Source: Nonomuraea maritima (GTDB taxonomy: Bacteria; Actinomycetota; Actinomycetes; Streptosporangiales; Streptosporangiaceae). Taken from it: a stretch of 64,000 bases of DNA. Made by a program: the position numbers and the translations under genes. Positions 55,099-64,000 of this stretch are shown piece by piece. Where the stretch lies: assembly GCF_900100395.1 (NCBI RefSeq), contig NZ_FNFB01000003.1:62001-126000 (forward strand), in the 5' to 3' direction. Positions within the stretch are counted from its first letter, which is position 1. Each line of letters begins with the position of its first letter. The notes beneath the pieces are model-generated. The model had not been told where the DNA came from and searched no databases. It saw only the letters and a program-made list of their open reading frames with translations.

Positions 55099-56565
55099 GT
55101 GAGCAGGCTCAGGAAGCAGTTGTCCAGGGCGCCGCTGTGGCTGCGCCTGGTCTCGGCGACCCTCCTGCTGGTCACCCTCGCCATCACGCTGACCGGGCTG
55201 TTCGCCGTCCGGCTGCTGCGCGGGTACCTGGTCGAACGGGTCGACCAGCAGTTGCGGGCCGCCACCGCCCCGATCCGCGAGTCGCCGCCGCCCGAGCCGC
55301 GGCCGGGCGTGCGCCCGCTGCGCTTCTTCGGCCTGTTCCACTCGGTGCTGCTCGACGCGAACGGCCTCGTCGTCAGGACGATCAGCGAGTCCACCGAGGA
55401 GCACGTCCCCGACCTGCCCCGGCTGACCGGCCCCGACGTGGCCGCGCGCAGCGGGCGGCCGTTCTCCGTGGAGTCGCGCGGCGAGGGCGGCCCTGAATGG
55501 CGGGTCGTCGCCGTGCCCAACCGCCTCGGCGAGAGCCGCGTGGTGGCGATCAGCCTGGGCGACGTGGACGCCACCGTCGGCAGGCTCGTCCTGATCGTCG
55601 TCTCCGGCGGCGGCGGCACGCTGGTGGTGCTGGGGTTCGCCTGCTACTGGCTGGTACGGCGCAGCCTGCGCCCGCTCGGCGAGATCGCCCGTACCGCCAA
55701 CGACATCGCGGGCGGCGACCTGTCGCGGCGGGTACCTCTCTGGGCGGCCACCACGGAGGTCGGCAGGCTCGGCCGCTCGCTGAACGTCATGCTGGCCCGC
55801 ATCGAGGAGGCCGTACGGGAGCGGGAGAAGGCGGCCGAGGCGGCCCGCGCGTCCGCGACGGACGCCCGCCGCTCGGAGGAGCTGATGCGCCGGTTCATGG
55901 CCGACGCCTCCCACGAGCTGCGCACGCCGCTGACCTCCATCCGCGGTTTCGCGGAGCTGTACCGCCTGGGGGAGGACAGGGACGCAGGCGAGGCCGTGCG
56001 GCTGCTCGGCCGGATCGAGGGGCAGGCCGCCCGCATGGGGCTGCTGGTGGAGGACATGCTCCTGCTGGCCCGGCTCGACCAGCGGCGCGAGCTCGCGTTG
56101 CGGCCCGTCGACCTGCTCAGCCTGGCCGCCACGGCGGTGATCGACGCCCAGACGCTCGCCCCCGACCGGCGCATCGAGCTGGTACGGCTCTTCGGCGGCG
56201 ACGGCGACGTGACCGTGATCGGCGACGAGCCGCGCCTCGCGCAGGTGCTGAACAACCTCGTCGGCAACGCGCTCACCCACACGCCGCCGGGCACGCCGTT
56301 CGAGGTGCGCGTGGGCGCCGACGGCGACCGGGCGGTCCTGGAGGTGGCCGACGAAGGTCCCGGCTTCCCGGCGGACGTCGCCGAGCGGGTGTTCGAGCGC
56401 TTCTACCGGGCCGACCCGGCGCGCAGCACCGGCGGTTCCGGGCTCGGCCTGTCGATCGCCGCGACGCTGGTGGAGGCGCACGGCGGCGTCATCATCGCCG
56501 AGAGCGAACCCGGCGCTGGGACGCTGTTCCGCATCGTGCTGCCGCTGCGGCCCGAGGTCGGCTGA
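55099..56565 (+). CDS. Sensor histidine kinase
   Basis: 488 residues. Two membrane helices (about 14-40 and 163-187) flank a ~120-residue sensor domain; HAMP follows, then HisKA with SHELRTPLTSIRGF (His272) and HATPase with NNLVGNALTHT, DEGPGF and GGSGLGLSI. GTG 55099 lies 4 bp after the regulator stop. The module responds to an unknown envelope or drug signal. Confidence 0.95.
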   Translation: MSRLRKQLSRAPLWLRLVSATLLLVTLAITLTGLFAVRLLRGYLVERVDQQLRAATAPIRESPPPEPRPGVRPLRFFGLFHSVLLDANGLVVRTISESTEEHVPDLPRLTGPDVAARSGRPFSVESRGEGGPEWRVVAVPNRLGESRVVAISLGDVDATVGRLVLIVVSGGGGTLVVLGFACYWLVRRSLRPLGEIARTANDIAGGDLSRRVPLWAATTEVGRLGRSLNVMLARIEEAVREREKAAEAARASATDARRSEELMRRFMADASHELRTPLTSIRGFAELYRLGEDRDAGEAVRLLGRIEGQAARMGLLVEDMLLLARLDQRRELALRPVDLLSLAATAVIDAQTLAPDRRIELVRLFGGDGDVTVIGDEPRLAQVLNNLVGNALTHTPPGTPFEVRVGADGDRAVLEVADEGPGFPADVAERVFERFYRADPARSTGGSGLGLSIAATLVEAHGGVIIAESEPGAGTLFRIVLPLRPEVG

Positions 56566-56698
56566 GGGCGTAGGTTCCCCTTCCGCGTCAGCCCTCCTGC
56601 CGGCACCTGGACGCTGTTCTCCCCGGGGACGCCGACGGCCGGCTCGTCGAAGCCGCGCACCGGCCTTCCTGGCGACGGGGACGTGCCAGGATAGTCGG

Positions 56699-57928
56699 GT
56701 GGACATCGACCTCGCTGATCTTGATTTCTGGCGTAAGCCGCTCAAAGAGCGGAACGAGGCGTTCGCCCGGCTGCGGCAGCTCGAGCACCCGGTGTTCTTC
56801 CCCGAGAAGAAGGTGCCGCTGCTGCGTTCCGGCAAGGGCTTCTACGCCCTCGTCCGCCATGCCGACGTCACCGAGGCCAGCCGCAACGCCAAGGTCTTCT
56901 CCAGCGAGCCGGCCGTCACCAACCCCGAGCCGCCGGGCTGGGTCAAGCAGGTGTTCGGAGAGTCGATGGTCAACATGGACGACCCGCGCCACGCCCGCCT
57001 GCGGCGCATCGTCACCCGCTCGTTCAGCCCCAAGATGCTGGCCGGCCTGCAGTCCGACATCGAGGCGGCCTGCGCCCGCATCGTCGACGACGTGATCGAG
57101 GAAGGGCCGCGCGACTTCGTCGGCCAGGTGGCGGCCCGGCTGCCCATCCACGTCATCTGCGACATGCTCGACATCCCTCAGGAGCTGCGCGAACAGGTCC
57201 ACCGGCACGTCGACGTCTCCACCGCCTACACCGGCGTGCGGCCCAGCCTGGCCCGCAGCGTCCAGATGGCCGGCCAGAACATGCTGGCCCTGCTCGCCCT
57301 GCAGCGCATGGTCATCAAGCTCGGCCACGAACGCGCCGCCGACCCCAAGGGCGACCTCGTCTCGCTGCTGGTCACCGCCAACCCCGACGGCGAGAAGCTC
57401 ACCGACAAGGAGCTCGGCTCGTTCTTCTCGCTGCTGCTCGTCGCGGGCAACGAGACCGCCCGCAACACGATGGCCCACGGCATCAAGCTGCTCACCGACA
57501 ACCCGGCCCAGCGCGAGCTGCTGACGAGCGACTTCGACGCCCACATCAACAGCGCCATCGAGGAGATGGTCCGCTACGTCTCGCCCATCATGCAGTTCCG
57601 GCGCACCGTCACGCAGGACTACTCGCTGCGCGGCCTGGAGCTGAAGAAGGGCGACAAGGTCGTGCTCTTCTACGGCTCGGCCAACCGCGACGAGTCGGTC
57701 TTCCCCGACGCCGACACGTTCGACATCACCCGCGACACCAAGCCGCACGTCGGCTTCGGCGGGCCCGGCCCGCACTTCTGCCTCGGCGCCAACCTGGCCC
57801 GTCAGGAGATGCGCACGATGTTCCGCGAGCTGCTCACCCGGCTGCCCGACATCCGCTCGGTCGGCGAGCCCGAACTCCTGCTGTCCAACTTCGACAACAG
57901 CGTCCGCAGCCAGCCCTTCACGTTCTAG
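56699..57928 (+). CDS. Cytochrome P450
   Basis: 409 residues. Heme loop FGGPGPHFCLGANLAR with ligand Cys361, I-helix LLLVAGNETARN, K-helix EEMVRY. The pattern GNETARN and SPKMLAGL resembles CYP124/CYP125/CYP142-type sterol or fatty-acid hydroxylases. GTG 56699 gives a plausible N-terminus (MDIDLADLDFW). No ferredoxin gene is adjacent. Confidence 0.94.
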   Translation: MDIDLADLDFWRKPLKERNEAFARLRQLEHPVFFPEKKVPLLRSGKGFYALVRHADVTEASRNAKVFSSEPAVTNPEPPGWVKQVFGESMVNMDDPRHARLRRIVTRSFSPKMLAGLQSDIEAACARIVDDVIEEGPRDFVGQVAARLPIHVICDMLDIPQELREQVHRHVDVSTAYTGVRPSLARSVQMAGQNMLALLALQRMVIKLGHERAADPKGDLVSLLVTANPDGEKLTDKELGSFFSLLLVAGNETARNTMAHGIKLLTDNPAQRELLTSDFDAHINSAIEEMVRYVSPIMQFRRTVTQDYSLRGLELKKGDKVVLFYGSANRDESVFPDADTFDITRDTKPHVGFGGPGPHFCLGANLARQEMRTMFRELLTRLPDIRSVGEPELLLSNFDNSVRSQPFTF

Positions 57929-57965
57929 CGCGAAAATCGGGTGCGGGCGTCGTTCGTCCGCGGCC

Positions 57966-58154
57966 ATGATGAAGATCATGCTCGTGGACGACCCCGCCCG
58001 GCTCGGCGAGAGCCGGTTCCCCGACGGACGGCTGCTCGGCTGGGCCGAACGGGGGCCGCCTGATGGCGTTCCTGCGGTGCTGTGCCCGGGGGCGGCCACG
58101 AGCCGCGCGGTGCTGGGGACCCACGCCGAGCCGATCCTCCGCCGCCTGGTCTGA
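57966..58154 (+). pseudogene. Alpha/beta-hydrolase N-terminal remnant
   Basis: A 62-codon frame reads DGRLLGWAERGPPDGVPAVLCPGAATS, typical of the first strands of alpha/beta hydrolases, then stops before any nucleophile elbow. The following sequence on the plus strand belongs to the opposite-strand MFS gene, so the remainder has been lost. Confidence 0.6.
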
Positions 58155-58162
58155 CGCCCCAC

Positions 58163-59575
58163 TCAGTCGCCGGTGGCCAGCACGTTCGTTCTGATCGTGG
58201 TGAGCGTGATGAGTGCCGCGAGCACCATCATCCCGGCGCTGATCAGCATCGCCGTCCTGAACCCCGCGTCGAACGCGGCCGGGTCCTGGAAGGCGTCGCC
58301 GACCAGGCCGACCAGCGGCGGCACGGCGGCCACGGCCAGGAGGCTGCCGGTGCGGGCCACCGCGTTGTTGACGCCGCTCGCCGTGCCCGCGAGCCGCTCG
58401 TCGGCCGTGGCCAGCACGGTCGCGGTGAGGGGCGCGACCGCCGCCGACAGGCCCAGCCCGAAGACGAACACCGAGGGAAGCACGTGCCACGCGTACGACG
58501 AGCCGGCGCCGATCGTGCTCATCGCGAGGAATCCGGCCCCGGCCACGAGGATGCCGATCGTCATGGGCCAGCGCGGACCGAACCGCCGGGCCACCTCGCC
58601 CGCCCTGGCCGACAGCAGCAGCATGAGCACCGTCGTCGGCAGCATCGACAGCCCGGCCGCGATGGGGGAGAAGCCGGACACCACCTGAAGCTGCACGACC
58701 AGCAGGAAGAACACCACGCCCATGGCCGCGTACATGATCAAGGTCACCACGTTGACCGCGGTGAACACCCGGTCGCGGAAGATCTCCACCGGCACCAGCG
58801 CGTTCGGTGACCTGCGGATCTGTGTCACGACGAACGCCGCCGCGAGCGCGAGCCCCGCGATCAGCGGCACCGCCGCGCCCTTCTGGATCAGCCCGTACGT
58901 GATCCCCGCCAGCGCCAGCGCCGCGAGCGCCGAGCCGAGGACGTCGAAGCGTCCGGCCGCCTGCTCGTTCCTGCTCTCCGGCACGTGCCGGAGCGTGACG
59001 ACCACGATGGCCGCCGCGACCGGCACGTTGATGAGGAACGCCCACCGCCATCCGGCCGTCTGCACCAGCCAGCCGCCGAGCAGCGGCCCGACCGCGCTGG
59101 CCACGCCGCCGAGCCCCGACCACACCCCCACCGCCTTCGGCCGGTCCTGCCGGACGAACGCCGCCTGGATGAGCGCCAGCGACCCCGGCGTGAGCAGCGC
59201 CCCGCCGACGCCCTGCAGCGCGCGGGCCCCGACGAGGAACTCGATGGACGGCGACAGCCCGCACAGCGCCGAGGCGACCGCGAACCAGACCACCCCGACG
59301 ACGAACACGTTGCGCCGGCCGTAGCGGTCGCCGAGGGAGCCGCCCAGCAGGATCAGCCCGGCGAGGGTCAGCGTGTAGGCGTTGATCGTCCACTGCAGGC
59401 CGGCCATGTCCGTGTCGAGATCCCGGCCGAGGAACGGCAGGGCCACGTTCACCACGGTGCTGTCGAGGAGCGCCATCCCCGAGCCGAGCACGGTCGCCGT
59501 GAGGATCCACCGGCCGCGCGCCGACTTCAGCGCGACGTGCCCGTCGGCGGGGGCCTGTTGGAGGGGGTCTGTCAT
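58163..59575 (-). CDS. MFS transporter, DHA2-like drug exporter
   Basis: 470 residues with about 14 predicted helices. DHA2 motif A GGSLGDRYGRRNVF and motif C-like GLGGVASAVGPLLGGWLV. Exports small drugs or metabolites by proton exchange. ATG 59575 is preferred to ATG 59584; both are weakly supported. Confidence 0.9.
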   Translation of the reverse strand: MTDPLQQAPADGHVALKSARGRWILTATVLGSGMALLDSTVVNVALPFLGRDLDTDMAGLQWTINAYTLTLAGLILLGGSLGDRYGRRNVFVVGVVWFAVASALCGLSPSIEFLVGARALQGVGGALLTPGSLALIQAAFVRQDRPKAVGVWSGLGGVASAVGPLLGGWLVQTAGWRWAFLINVPVAAAIVVVTLRHVPESRNEQAAGRFDVLGSALAALALAGITYGLIQKGAAVPLIAGLALAAAFVVTQIRRSPNALVPVEIFRDRVFTAVNVVTLIMYAAMGVVFFLLVVQLQVVSGFSPIAAGLSMLPTTVLMLLLSARAGEVARRFGPRWPMTIGILVAGAGFLAMSTIGAGSSYAWHVLPSVFVFGLGLSAAVAPLTATVLATADERLAGTASGVNNAVARTGSLLAVAAVPPLVGLVGDAFQDPAAFDAGFRTAMLISAGMMVLAALITLTTIRTNVLATGD

Positions 59576-59656
59576 GCAGGCCATCCTGTCACCGCCCCAC
59601 CGCCCCTCCGCGGCGGGGCACCCCCTCTGACGAGGGGATACAGGACGGACGGGGAG

Positions 59657-60511
59657 TCAGCCTCCGAGCTCTGCCAGGTCCTCGTCGGTGAGACGGAGCC
59701 CGGCCGCCGCCATGTTCTCCTCCAGGTGCGCGACCGATCCGGTGCCGGGGATCGCCAGGATCGCCGGGGAGGCGGCGAGCAGCCAGGCGAGCGCCACCTG
59801 CGCCGTCGTCGCCCGCCGCCGCGCCGCGACCCCGGCCAGCCTGGCCTGGTCGATCGGCGCATGGCCGCCGCCCAGCGGGAAGAACGGCACGAACGCGATC
59901 CCCGCGGCGGCGCACTCCTCCAGCAGCGCGGCCGACCCGCGATCCTGCACGTGGAAGGCGTTCTGCACGGCCGCCACCGGTGCGATGGCCCGGGCCTCGG
60001 CGAGCTGGGCCGCGTCCACGTTGCTCACGCCCAGATGGCGGATCAGCCCTTCGTCCCGGAGCTCGGCGAGGACGGAGAAGCGGTCGGCGATCGACTCGCC
60101 GCCCGGCCCGGCCATCGCCCCGACCCGCAGGTAGACCAGGTCAAGACGGTCCAGCCCGAGGCCGGTCAGGTTCTCCTCGACGAGGGCGCGCAGCTGGTCC
60201 GGCCGCGCCTGCCGGCTCAGGAGGCCGCGCTCGTCCTGCAGCGGCCCCACCTTCGTGGCGATCACCAGGCCGTCCGGATACGGGTGCAGCGCCTTGCGGA
60301 TCAGGTCGTTGGCCGCCACGCCCTCGTGCCGGTAGAAGGCGGCGGTGTCGATGTGGTCGGCGCCGAGCTCGACGGCCCTGCGCAGTACGGCGAGCCCCAT
60401 CTCGGGGTCGCGGACGGGCCCGGTGAACGTGCCGCGGGCCAGGCGCATGGCGCCGAAGCCGAGCCGGTGGACGGGAAGGTCTCCGCCGATCGGGAACATG
60501 GTCTCTGTCAT
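59657..60511 (-). CDS. Aldo/keto reductase
   Basis: 284 residues. TIM-barrel AKR with HIDTAAFYRHEG (catalytic Asp and Tyr), ATKVG (Lys) and the IPGTGSVAHLEEN NADPH motif. Divergent from a LuxR-type regulator across an operator, so it is probably its target. Start ATG 60511. Confidence 0.92.
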   Translation of the reverse strand: MTETMFPIGGDLPVHRLGFGAMRLARGTFTGPVRDPEMGLAVLRRAVELGADHIDTAAFYRHEGVAANDLIRKALHPYPDGLVIATKVGPLQDERGLLSRQARPDQLRALVEENLTGLGLDRLDLVYLRVGAMAGPGGESIADRFSVLAELRDEGLIRHLGVSNVDAAQLAEARAIAPVAAVQNAFHVQDRGSAALLEECAAAGIAFVPFFPLGGGHAPIDQARLAGVAARRRATTAQVALAWLLAASPAILAIPGTGSVAHLEENMAAAGLRLTDEDLAELGG

Positions 60512-60551
60512 GGTCACAGCCTTGCCGGTCGGACCGGCTCGGCCCAAGACC

Positions 60552-60573
60552 ATGGCAGGTTCCTGCCATATAC
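60552..60573. promoter_or_regulatory. 18-bp perfect operator and -10 box between AKR and LuxR-type regulator
   Basis: ATGGCAGG-TT-CCTGCCAT (60552-60569) is a perfect inverted repeat. TATACT (60569-60574) on the plus strand is a -10 box only 6 bases before ATG 60581, so the regulator mRNA is probably leaderless and repressed or activated at this site. Confidence 0.75.
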
Positions 60574-60580
60574 TCCGGCA

Positions 60581-61231
60581 ATGCTCATCACCGTACGCGG
60601 AGACGTCGAGCTCGTCGCCCGGGCGGGTCACCTGTTCGACGGAGTCACGCGCGAGTTCGTGTGCGCCGCGCGCGACCTCGCCACGTGGGCGCAGCCGCGG
60701 GCCCGTGAGGCGGTCGCACGGCGGGTCGCCGCCGTCCCGGGCCGCGTCGAGGTGCGCAAGCTGCTCAGCCCCGCCGCGCTCGCCGGCGAGGAGGCGCGCA
60801 GCCACCTGCGGCGGCTCGCGGCGGCCGGAACTCAGGTGCGGATAAGCTCGCGGCCCTTCCCGTACGAGACGATCGTCATCGACCGGACGTACGCCATCAC
60901 GGCGGGCGAGGCCGCGGCGGGGGCCAGGGAGTACACCGTAACCGACGAGCCGTCGCTGGTCGGCGGCGTCTGCTCGCTCCTCGACGGGGTGTGGGAGGCG
61001 GCGACGGAGCTGGGGGCGTACCTCGGCACGGACCGGCCGCACCTCGACGACGCCGAACGCGCCGTGCTGCGCACGCTGAGCCTCGGCCACACCGACGAGG
61101 CGGCGGCCCGCCAGCTCGGTCTGTCCGTACGCACCTACCGGCGGCGCGTGGCCGCCCTGCTCGCGACACTCGACGCCGAGACCCGCTTCCAGGCAGGCAG
61201 ACGCGCCGGCGAACTCGGCCTCACCACCTGA
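60581..61231 (+). CDS. LuxR-type helix-turn-helix transcriptional regulator
   Basis: 216 residues. The N-terminal ~145 residues form an unassigned ligand or TrmB-like domain; the C-terminal LuxR HTH is LSLGHTDEAAARQLGLSVRTYRRRV (about 160-185). Probably controls the divergent aldo/keto reductase and itself. Confidence 0.85.
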   Translation: MLITVRGDVELVARAGHLFDGVTREFVCAARDLATWAQPRAREAVARRVAAVPGRVEVRKLLSPAALAGEEARSHLRRLAAAGTQVRISSRPFPYETIVIDRTYAITAGEAAAGAREYTVTDEPSLVGGVCSLLDGVWEAATELGAYLGTDRPHLDDAERAVLRTLSLGHTDEAAARQLGLSVRTYRRRVAALLATLDAETRFQAGRRAGELGLTT

Positions 61232-61254
61232 CCGGCCACAACCGCGCGACCCTC

Positions 61255-61848
61255 CTACGAGGCGAGGGCGCGCAGGACGAAGTCGGACACCAGGTCGCAA
61301 GCCCGCTCCACGGTCACCTCGCCGCTGATCAGCGGGACCCGTTCGGCGCCGATCACCGCGAGGATCATGCGCGCGGTGGCCGGTACGTCGAGCACCCGGA
61401 AGTCACCCGTGGCGACGCCGCTCTCGAGGATGTCGGCGAGGATGCGCTGCATCGGCGCGACGTGCTCGGCGAGACGCTGGTAGGCGTCGGGGCCGAGCGC
61501 CGCGCTCAGGTCGGCGGCACCGGGATGGGGGTGGGCGACCAGCCCGGCGAGCTGGAGCCGGACGAACGCCCGCAGCCGGTCGGCGGGCGAGGCGCCGTCC
61601 GGCAGTTCCCGCTGGTAGCCGTCGATGAAGTACTGCGTCACCCGCTCGGTGAACGCCAGCAGCAGCGCCGCCTTGTCGGGGAAGTAGTTGTAGAGGACCG
61701 TCCGGGTGATGCCGGCCTCGCCGGCCACGTCGGTCATCGAGATCGCGTCGATGCCCTGCACCCGCGACAACCGCGAGACCGCCTGCAGGATGCGGTCACG
61801 CGTCTGGGCGCGGTGCTCGCCGATGGTGGCGGCGGAGATGCGGGGCAT
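61255..61848 (-). CDS. TetR/AcrR family transcriptional regulator
   Basis: 197 residues. HTH RDRILQAVSRLSRVQGIDAIS...GITRTVLYNYFPDKAALL (about 17-65), then a helical ligand domain. Target not evident; heme oxygenase upstream on the same strand and the LuxR gene converge nearby. Confidence 0.93.
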   Translation of the reverse strand: MPRISAATIGEHRAQTRDRILQAVSRLSRVQGIDAISMTDVAGEAGITRTVLYNYFPDKAALLLAFTERVTQYFIDGYQRELPDGASPADRLRAFVRLQLAGLVAHPHPGAADLSAALGPDAYQRLAEHVAPMQRILADILESGVATGDFRVLDVPATARMILAVIGAERVPLISGEVTVERACDLVSDFVLRALAS

Positions 61849-61960
61849 AAACCCATCGTAGGCCGGTCGTCACCCACGCGACGCCCCTTCGTCAGGGGAG
61901 CCCGAGCGATGCGGTCGGGCGGCGGTCGAGGCGTCAGCCCGGCGGGCCCGAGCCGTCCGG

Positions 61961-62611
61961 TCAGGCGGCGGTGGTGAGGGTGTGGGTCAGTTCGGTCAGT
62001 ACCTCGGTGTTGAGCTGGTAGGCGAGTTTCACCTCGCGGATCAGCCGGCGGCGTTCGCGTTCGTCGAGCTGCAGCTCCAGCGCGTCGAGCCGGGAGCGGT
62101 ACTCGGTCTTGAACCGGGGCAGGCTGCCCAGCTCGTCGAAGATGTAGAAGTCGACGCCGCCGCCCTTGGCGTACCCGTAGATCTTCTGCAGTTCCATCCG
62201 GACGAACTGGCCGCCCGACAGGTCGCCGAGGTAGCGGGTGTAGTGGTGGGCGATGTAGCCGCCCGGCCAGTCGGCGGCCTGGTGGATGCGGGCCACGAGG
62301 GTACGGGTCGCCTTCGACGGCGTGATCACGTCGCGCCACCCCGAGCCGTACACCGTCGCGAGGTCACGCTCCAGGGCCCGCTCGCGGAACAGCTCGGGGA
62401 ACACGAAGCGGCCCGCCACCGGGTGGTCTGCCAGCCGGCGTGAGACGCCGTCGAGCGCCACGTACGCGAAGTAGTGCTGGGCGACCATCTGGCCGTACTG
62501 GTGCTCGCTGAGGCGTCCACCCATCAGCTCCGAGAGGTAGCTCTCGGACTCGGCCGACTCGTGGTCGGCCCAGGTGGCCTCCCGCAAGGTCTCGGAGAAC
62601 GGCTTGGTCAC
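61961..62611 (-). CDS. Biliverdin-producing heme oxygenase
   Basis: 216 residues. Proximal heme His17 in ATWADHESAESESYLSELMGG, and the distal-helix motif YIAHHYTRYLGDLSGGQF. Opens heme to biliverdin, CO and iron. GTG 62611 has AGGTGG upstream; the longer ATG 62653 start would swallow this site. No iron box was found in the promoter. Confidence 0.92.
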   Translation of the reverse strand: MTKPFSETLREATWADHESAESESYLSELMGGRLSEHQYGQMVAQHYFAYVALDGVSRRLADHPVAGRFVFPELFRERALERDLATVYGSGWRDVITPSKATRTLVARIHQAADWPGGYIAHHYTRYLGDLSGGQFVRMELQKIYGYAKGGGVDFYIFDELGSLPRFKTEYRSRLDALELQLDERERRRLIREVKLAYQLNTEVLTELTHTLTTAA

Positions 62612-62753
62612 GGTCCACCTCAGGTCGAGCCGACGTTTATGACGCAGTGTCACAAACGCTGGCGGCCGACGTCAAGAGGATGACGACACCATGTCAGCAA
62701 AGTGTGGCCGTTCCTCATGCGTACCCGGAAAAGCGCACGTCAAGACGGCCGCG

Positions 62754-62776
62754 CCCGCTCCGGGAGGGAGCGGGCA
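62754..62776 (-). terminator. Hairpin terminator after the ArsB/NhaD permease
   Basis: GCCCGCTCC - GGGAG - GGAGCGGGC, a 9-bp perfect stem just beyond the minus-strand stop at 62784. Confidence 0.8.
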
Positions 62777-62783
62777 CGGGTAC

Positions 62784-64000
62784 TCAGGCGAAGTACCGCA
62801 GCCAGACGTAGATCCAGGCCATCAGCGAGCTGAGGACGGTGACGACGATGCCGTACCGGGTGAACTGCCAGAAGGTGATCTTGTGGCCGTTGCGCGCGGC
62901 GATGCCGAGCGCCACCACGTTGGCGCTGGCCGCGACCGCGGTGCCGTTCCCGCCGAAGTCAGCGCCCAGGGCGAAGGCCCACCACAGCGCCTGACCGGTC
63001 TGCGGGTCGGCGGCCGCCGCGACCACGCCCTCGACGATGGGCGCGGTGGTGGCGACGTACGGGATGTTGTCGAAGAAGGCGCCCAGCACGCTGGAGCCGA
63101 ACACCAGCGCGGTCGCCGCGAGGAAGTAGTCGTCGCCCAGCACGTCCACGGCCCAGGTGCCGATCGAGGCGATCACCCCGGTGTGCACCAGGCCCGCGAC
63201 CATGACGAACAGTCCCATGAAGAAGACCAGCGTCGGCCATTCGACCTCGTTCATCACCTCGGAGACGTCCGCGCGGGCGACGAGCATCATCACGCCCGCG
63301 CCCACCAGCGCCACGATGGACGGGTCGATGTGCACGATCGCGTGCAGCCCGAAGCCCACGATGACCAGGCCCAGCACGACGAGACAGCGCACGAGCAGGC
63401 GCGGATCGGTGATCGCCCGGCGCTCCTCCAGCGCCATCACCTCGGCCACGTGCTCGGGGTGGTACTGGAACGTGCGTCCGAACAGCACCCGCGTGAACAG
63501 CACGAACACGGCGAAGACGATCAGCACGATCGGCGCCATGTGGACCAGGAAGTCGTTGAAGGTCAGCCCGGCGCGGCTGCCGATGATGATGTTGGGCGGG
63601 TCGCCGATGAGCGTCGCGGCGCCGCCGATGTTGGAGGCGAGCACCTCCGCGATCAGGTACGGCTGCGCCGGGATCCGCAGCCTGTTGCACACCACGATCG
63701 TGACCGGTGCGACCAGCATGATCGTGGTGACGTTGTCGAGGACGGGCGAGGCGACCGCGGTGATCGCCATCAGCATGACCATCAACCGGTAGGGGCGCCC
63801 GCGCGACTTCTTGGCCGCCCAGATGGCGAGGTAGTCGAAGACGCCGGTCCGCTTGATGATGCCGACGATGACCATCATGCCGAACAGCAGGAAAATGACG
63901 TTCCAGTCGATGCCCTCGTGCTCGGAGTAGAACACGTGAGCGCCAGGGATGAGGCCCAGTACGGCCATCAGCCCCGCGGCGATGAGCACGACCTTGACCT
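62784..64000 (-). CDS. ArsB/NhaD-family (SLC13-like) membrane transporter, N-terminus cut by window edge
   Basis: At least 405 residues visible, about ten membrane helices. Family signatures: GMMVIVGIIKRTGVFDYLAIWAA, VLDNVTTIMLVAPV, and EVLASNIGGAATLIGDPPNI (repeated again as FFDNIPYVATTAP near the C-terminus). This is the ion transporter superfamily that includes ArsB and NhaD; substrate cannot be assigned. The frame is open to the right edge. Confidence 0.9.
   Translation of the reverse strand, partial: VKVVLIAAGLMAVLGLIPGAHVFYSEHEGIDWNVIFLLFGMMVIVGIIKRTGVFDYLAIWAAKKSRGRPYRLMVMLMAITAVASPVLDNVTTIMLVAPVTIVVCNRLRIPAQPYLIAEVLASNIGGAATLIGDPPNIIIGSRAGLTFNDFLVHMAPIVLIVFAVFVLFTRVLFGRTFQYHPEHVAEVMALEERRAITDPRLLVRCLVVLGLVIVGFGLHAIVHIDPSIVALVGAGVMMLVARADVSEVMNEVEWPTLVFFMGLFVMVAGLVHTGVIASIGTWAVDVLGDDYFLAATALVFGSSVLGAFFDNIPYVATTAPIVEGVVAAAADPQTGQALWWAFALGADFGGNGTAVAASANVVALGIAARNGHKITFWQFTRYGIVVTVLSSLMAWIYVWLRYFA

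Noticed and set aside
56574-56698. Possible gene fragment before the P450 gene
   Set aside because: A short minus-strand frame reads somewhat protein-like, but no family motif or start signal supports it.
59585-59656. Extra gene between MFS and aldo/keto reductase
   Set aside because: Only short frames with no ribosome binding site; the stretch is a normal intergenic gap.

Overview
The window is GC-rich throughout (roughly 70 percent or more), with GTG starts, GTGA/ATGA stop-start overlaps, F420-dependent enzymes, a methylmalonyl-CoA mutase pair, IdeR-like iron boxes and many lipoproteins and regulators typical of filamentous actinomycetes. The gene content fits Streptosporangiaceae (Nonomuraea-like), but genus is an inference. 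No rRNA, tRNA or CRISPR array was seen.

Layout. 1-5131 (minus): a tightly packed operon C39-like peptidase > S9 peptidase > M20 peptidase > erythromycin-esterase-like hydrolase (cut by the left edge). 5215-7774: convergent SWIM zinc-finger protein and AAA+ ATPase, separated by a 36-bp tandem repeat that can form hairpins. 7875-10372: mtnA, then a peptidoglycan amidase interrupted by a 322-residue intein. 10419-17333: mutA-mutB and meaB (methylmalonyl-CoA mutase and its GTPase chaperone) around a kinase-like membrane protein lacking the catalytic Asp. 17616-22478: a PHP-type metallohydrolase with a partner acyltransferase, then a TetR regulator translationally coupled to a membrane acyltransferase. 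22482-24829: fadD-type ligase and a downstream thioesterase pseudogene split by a ~210-bp hairpin-bounded insertion. 24903-29459: ABC-F ATPase behind a long structured leader with a possible 8-residue leader peptide, a lipoprotein, a zinc-ribbon protein, a phosphotransferase and a small secreted protein.

29814-43931: an F420-linked oxidoreductase, then a cell-wall recycling island: serine hydrolase and murQ (minus), namZ (plus), and a six-gene minus-strand operon of oligopeptide-type ABC importer plus GNAT enzyme. The importer promoter carries a palindromic operator in its spacer. Next come a zinc alcohol dehydrogenase, an M20 amidohydrolase and a NagD-like phosphatase. 44052-48600: FMN reductase, acyl-ACP desaturase with an iron box in its promoter, Nudix hydrolase, arfB, an alpha/beta hydrolase coupled to a HAD hydrolase, and a Tat-signal remnant.

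48741-56565: an export/envelope-stress module: a membrane-fusion adaptor with a very large low-complexity insert, divergent from a second adaptor, a MacB-type ATPase and permease, a DUF5666-like membrane protein, and an OmpR-type two-component system, mostly with overlapping stops and starts. 56699-64000: cytochrome P450, hydrolase remnant, MFS exporter, aldo/keto reductase divergent from a LuxR-type regulator over an 18-bp operator, TetR regulator, heme oxygenase, and an ArsB/NhaD-family permease cut by the right edge.
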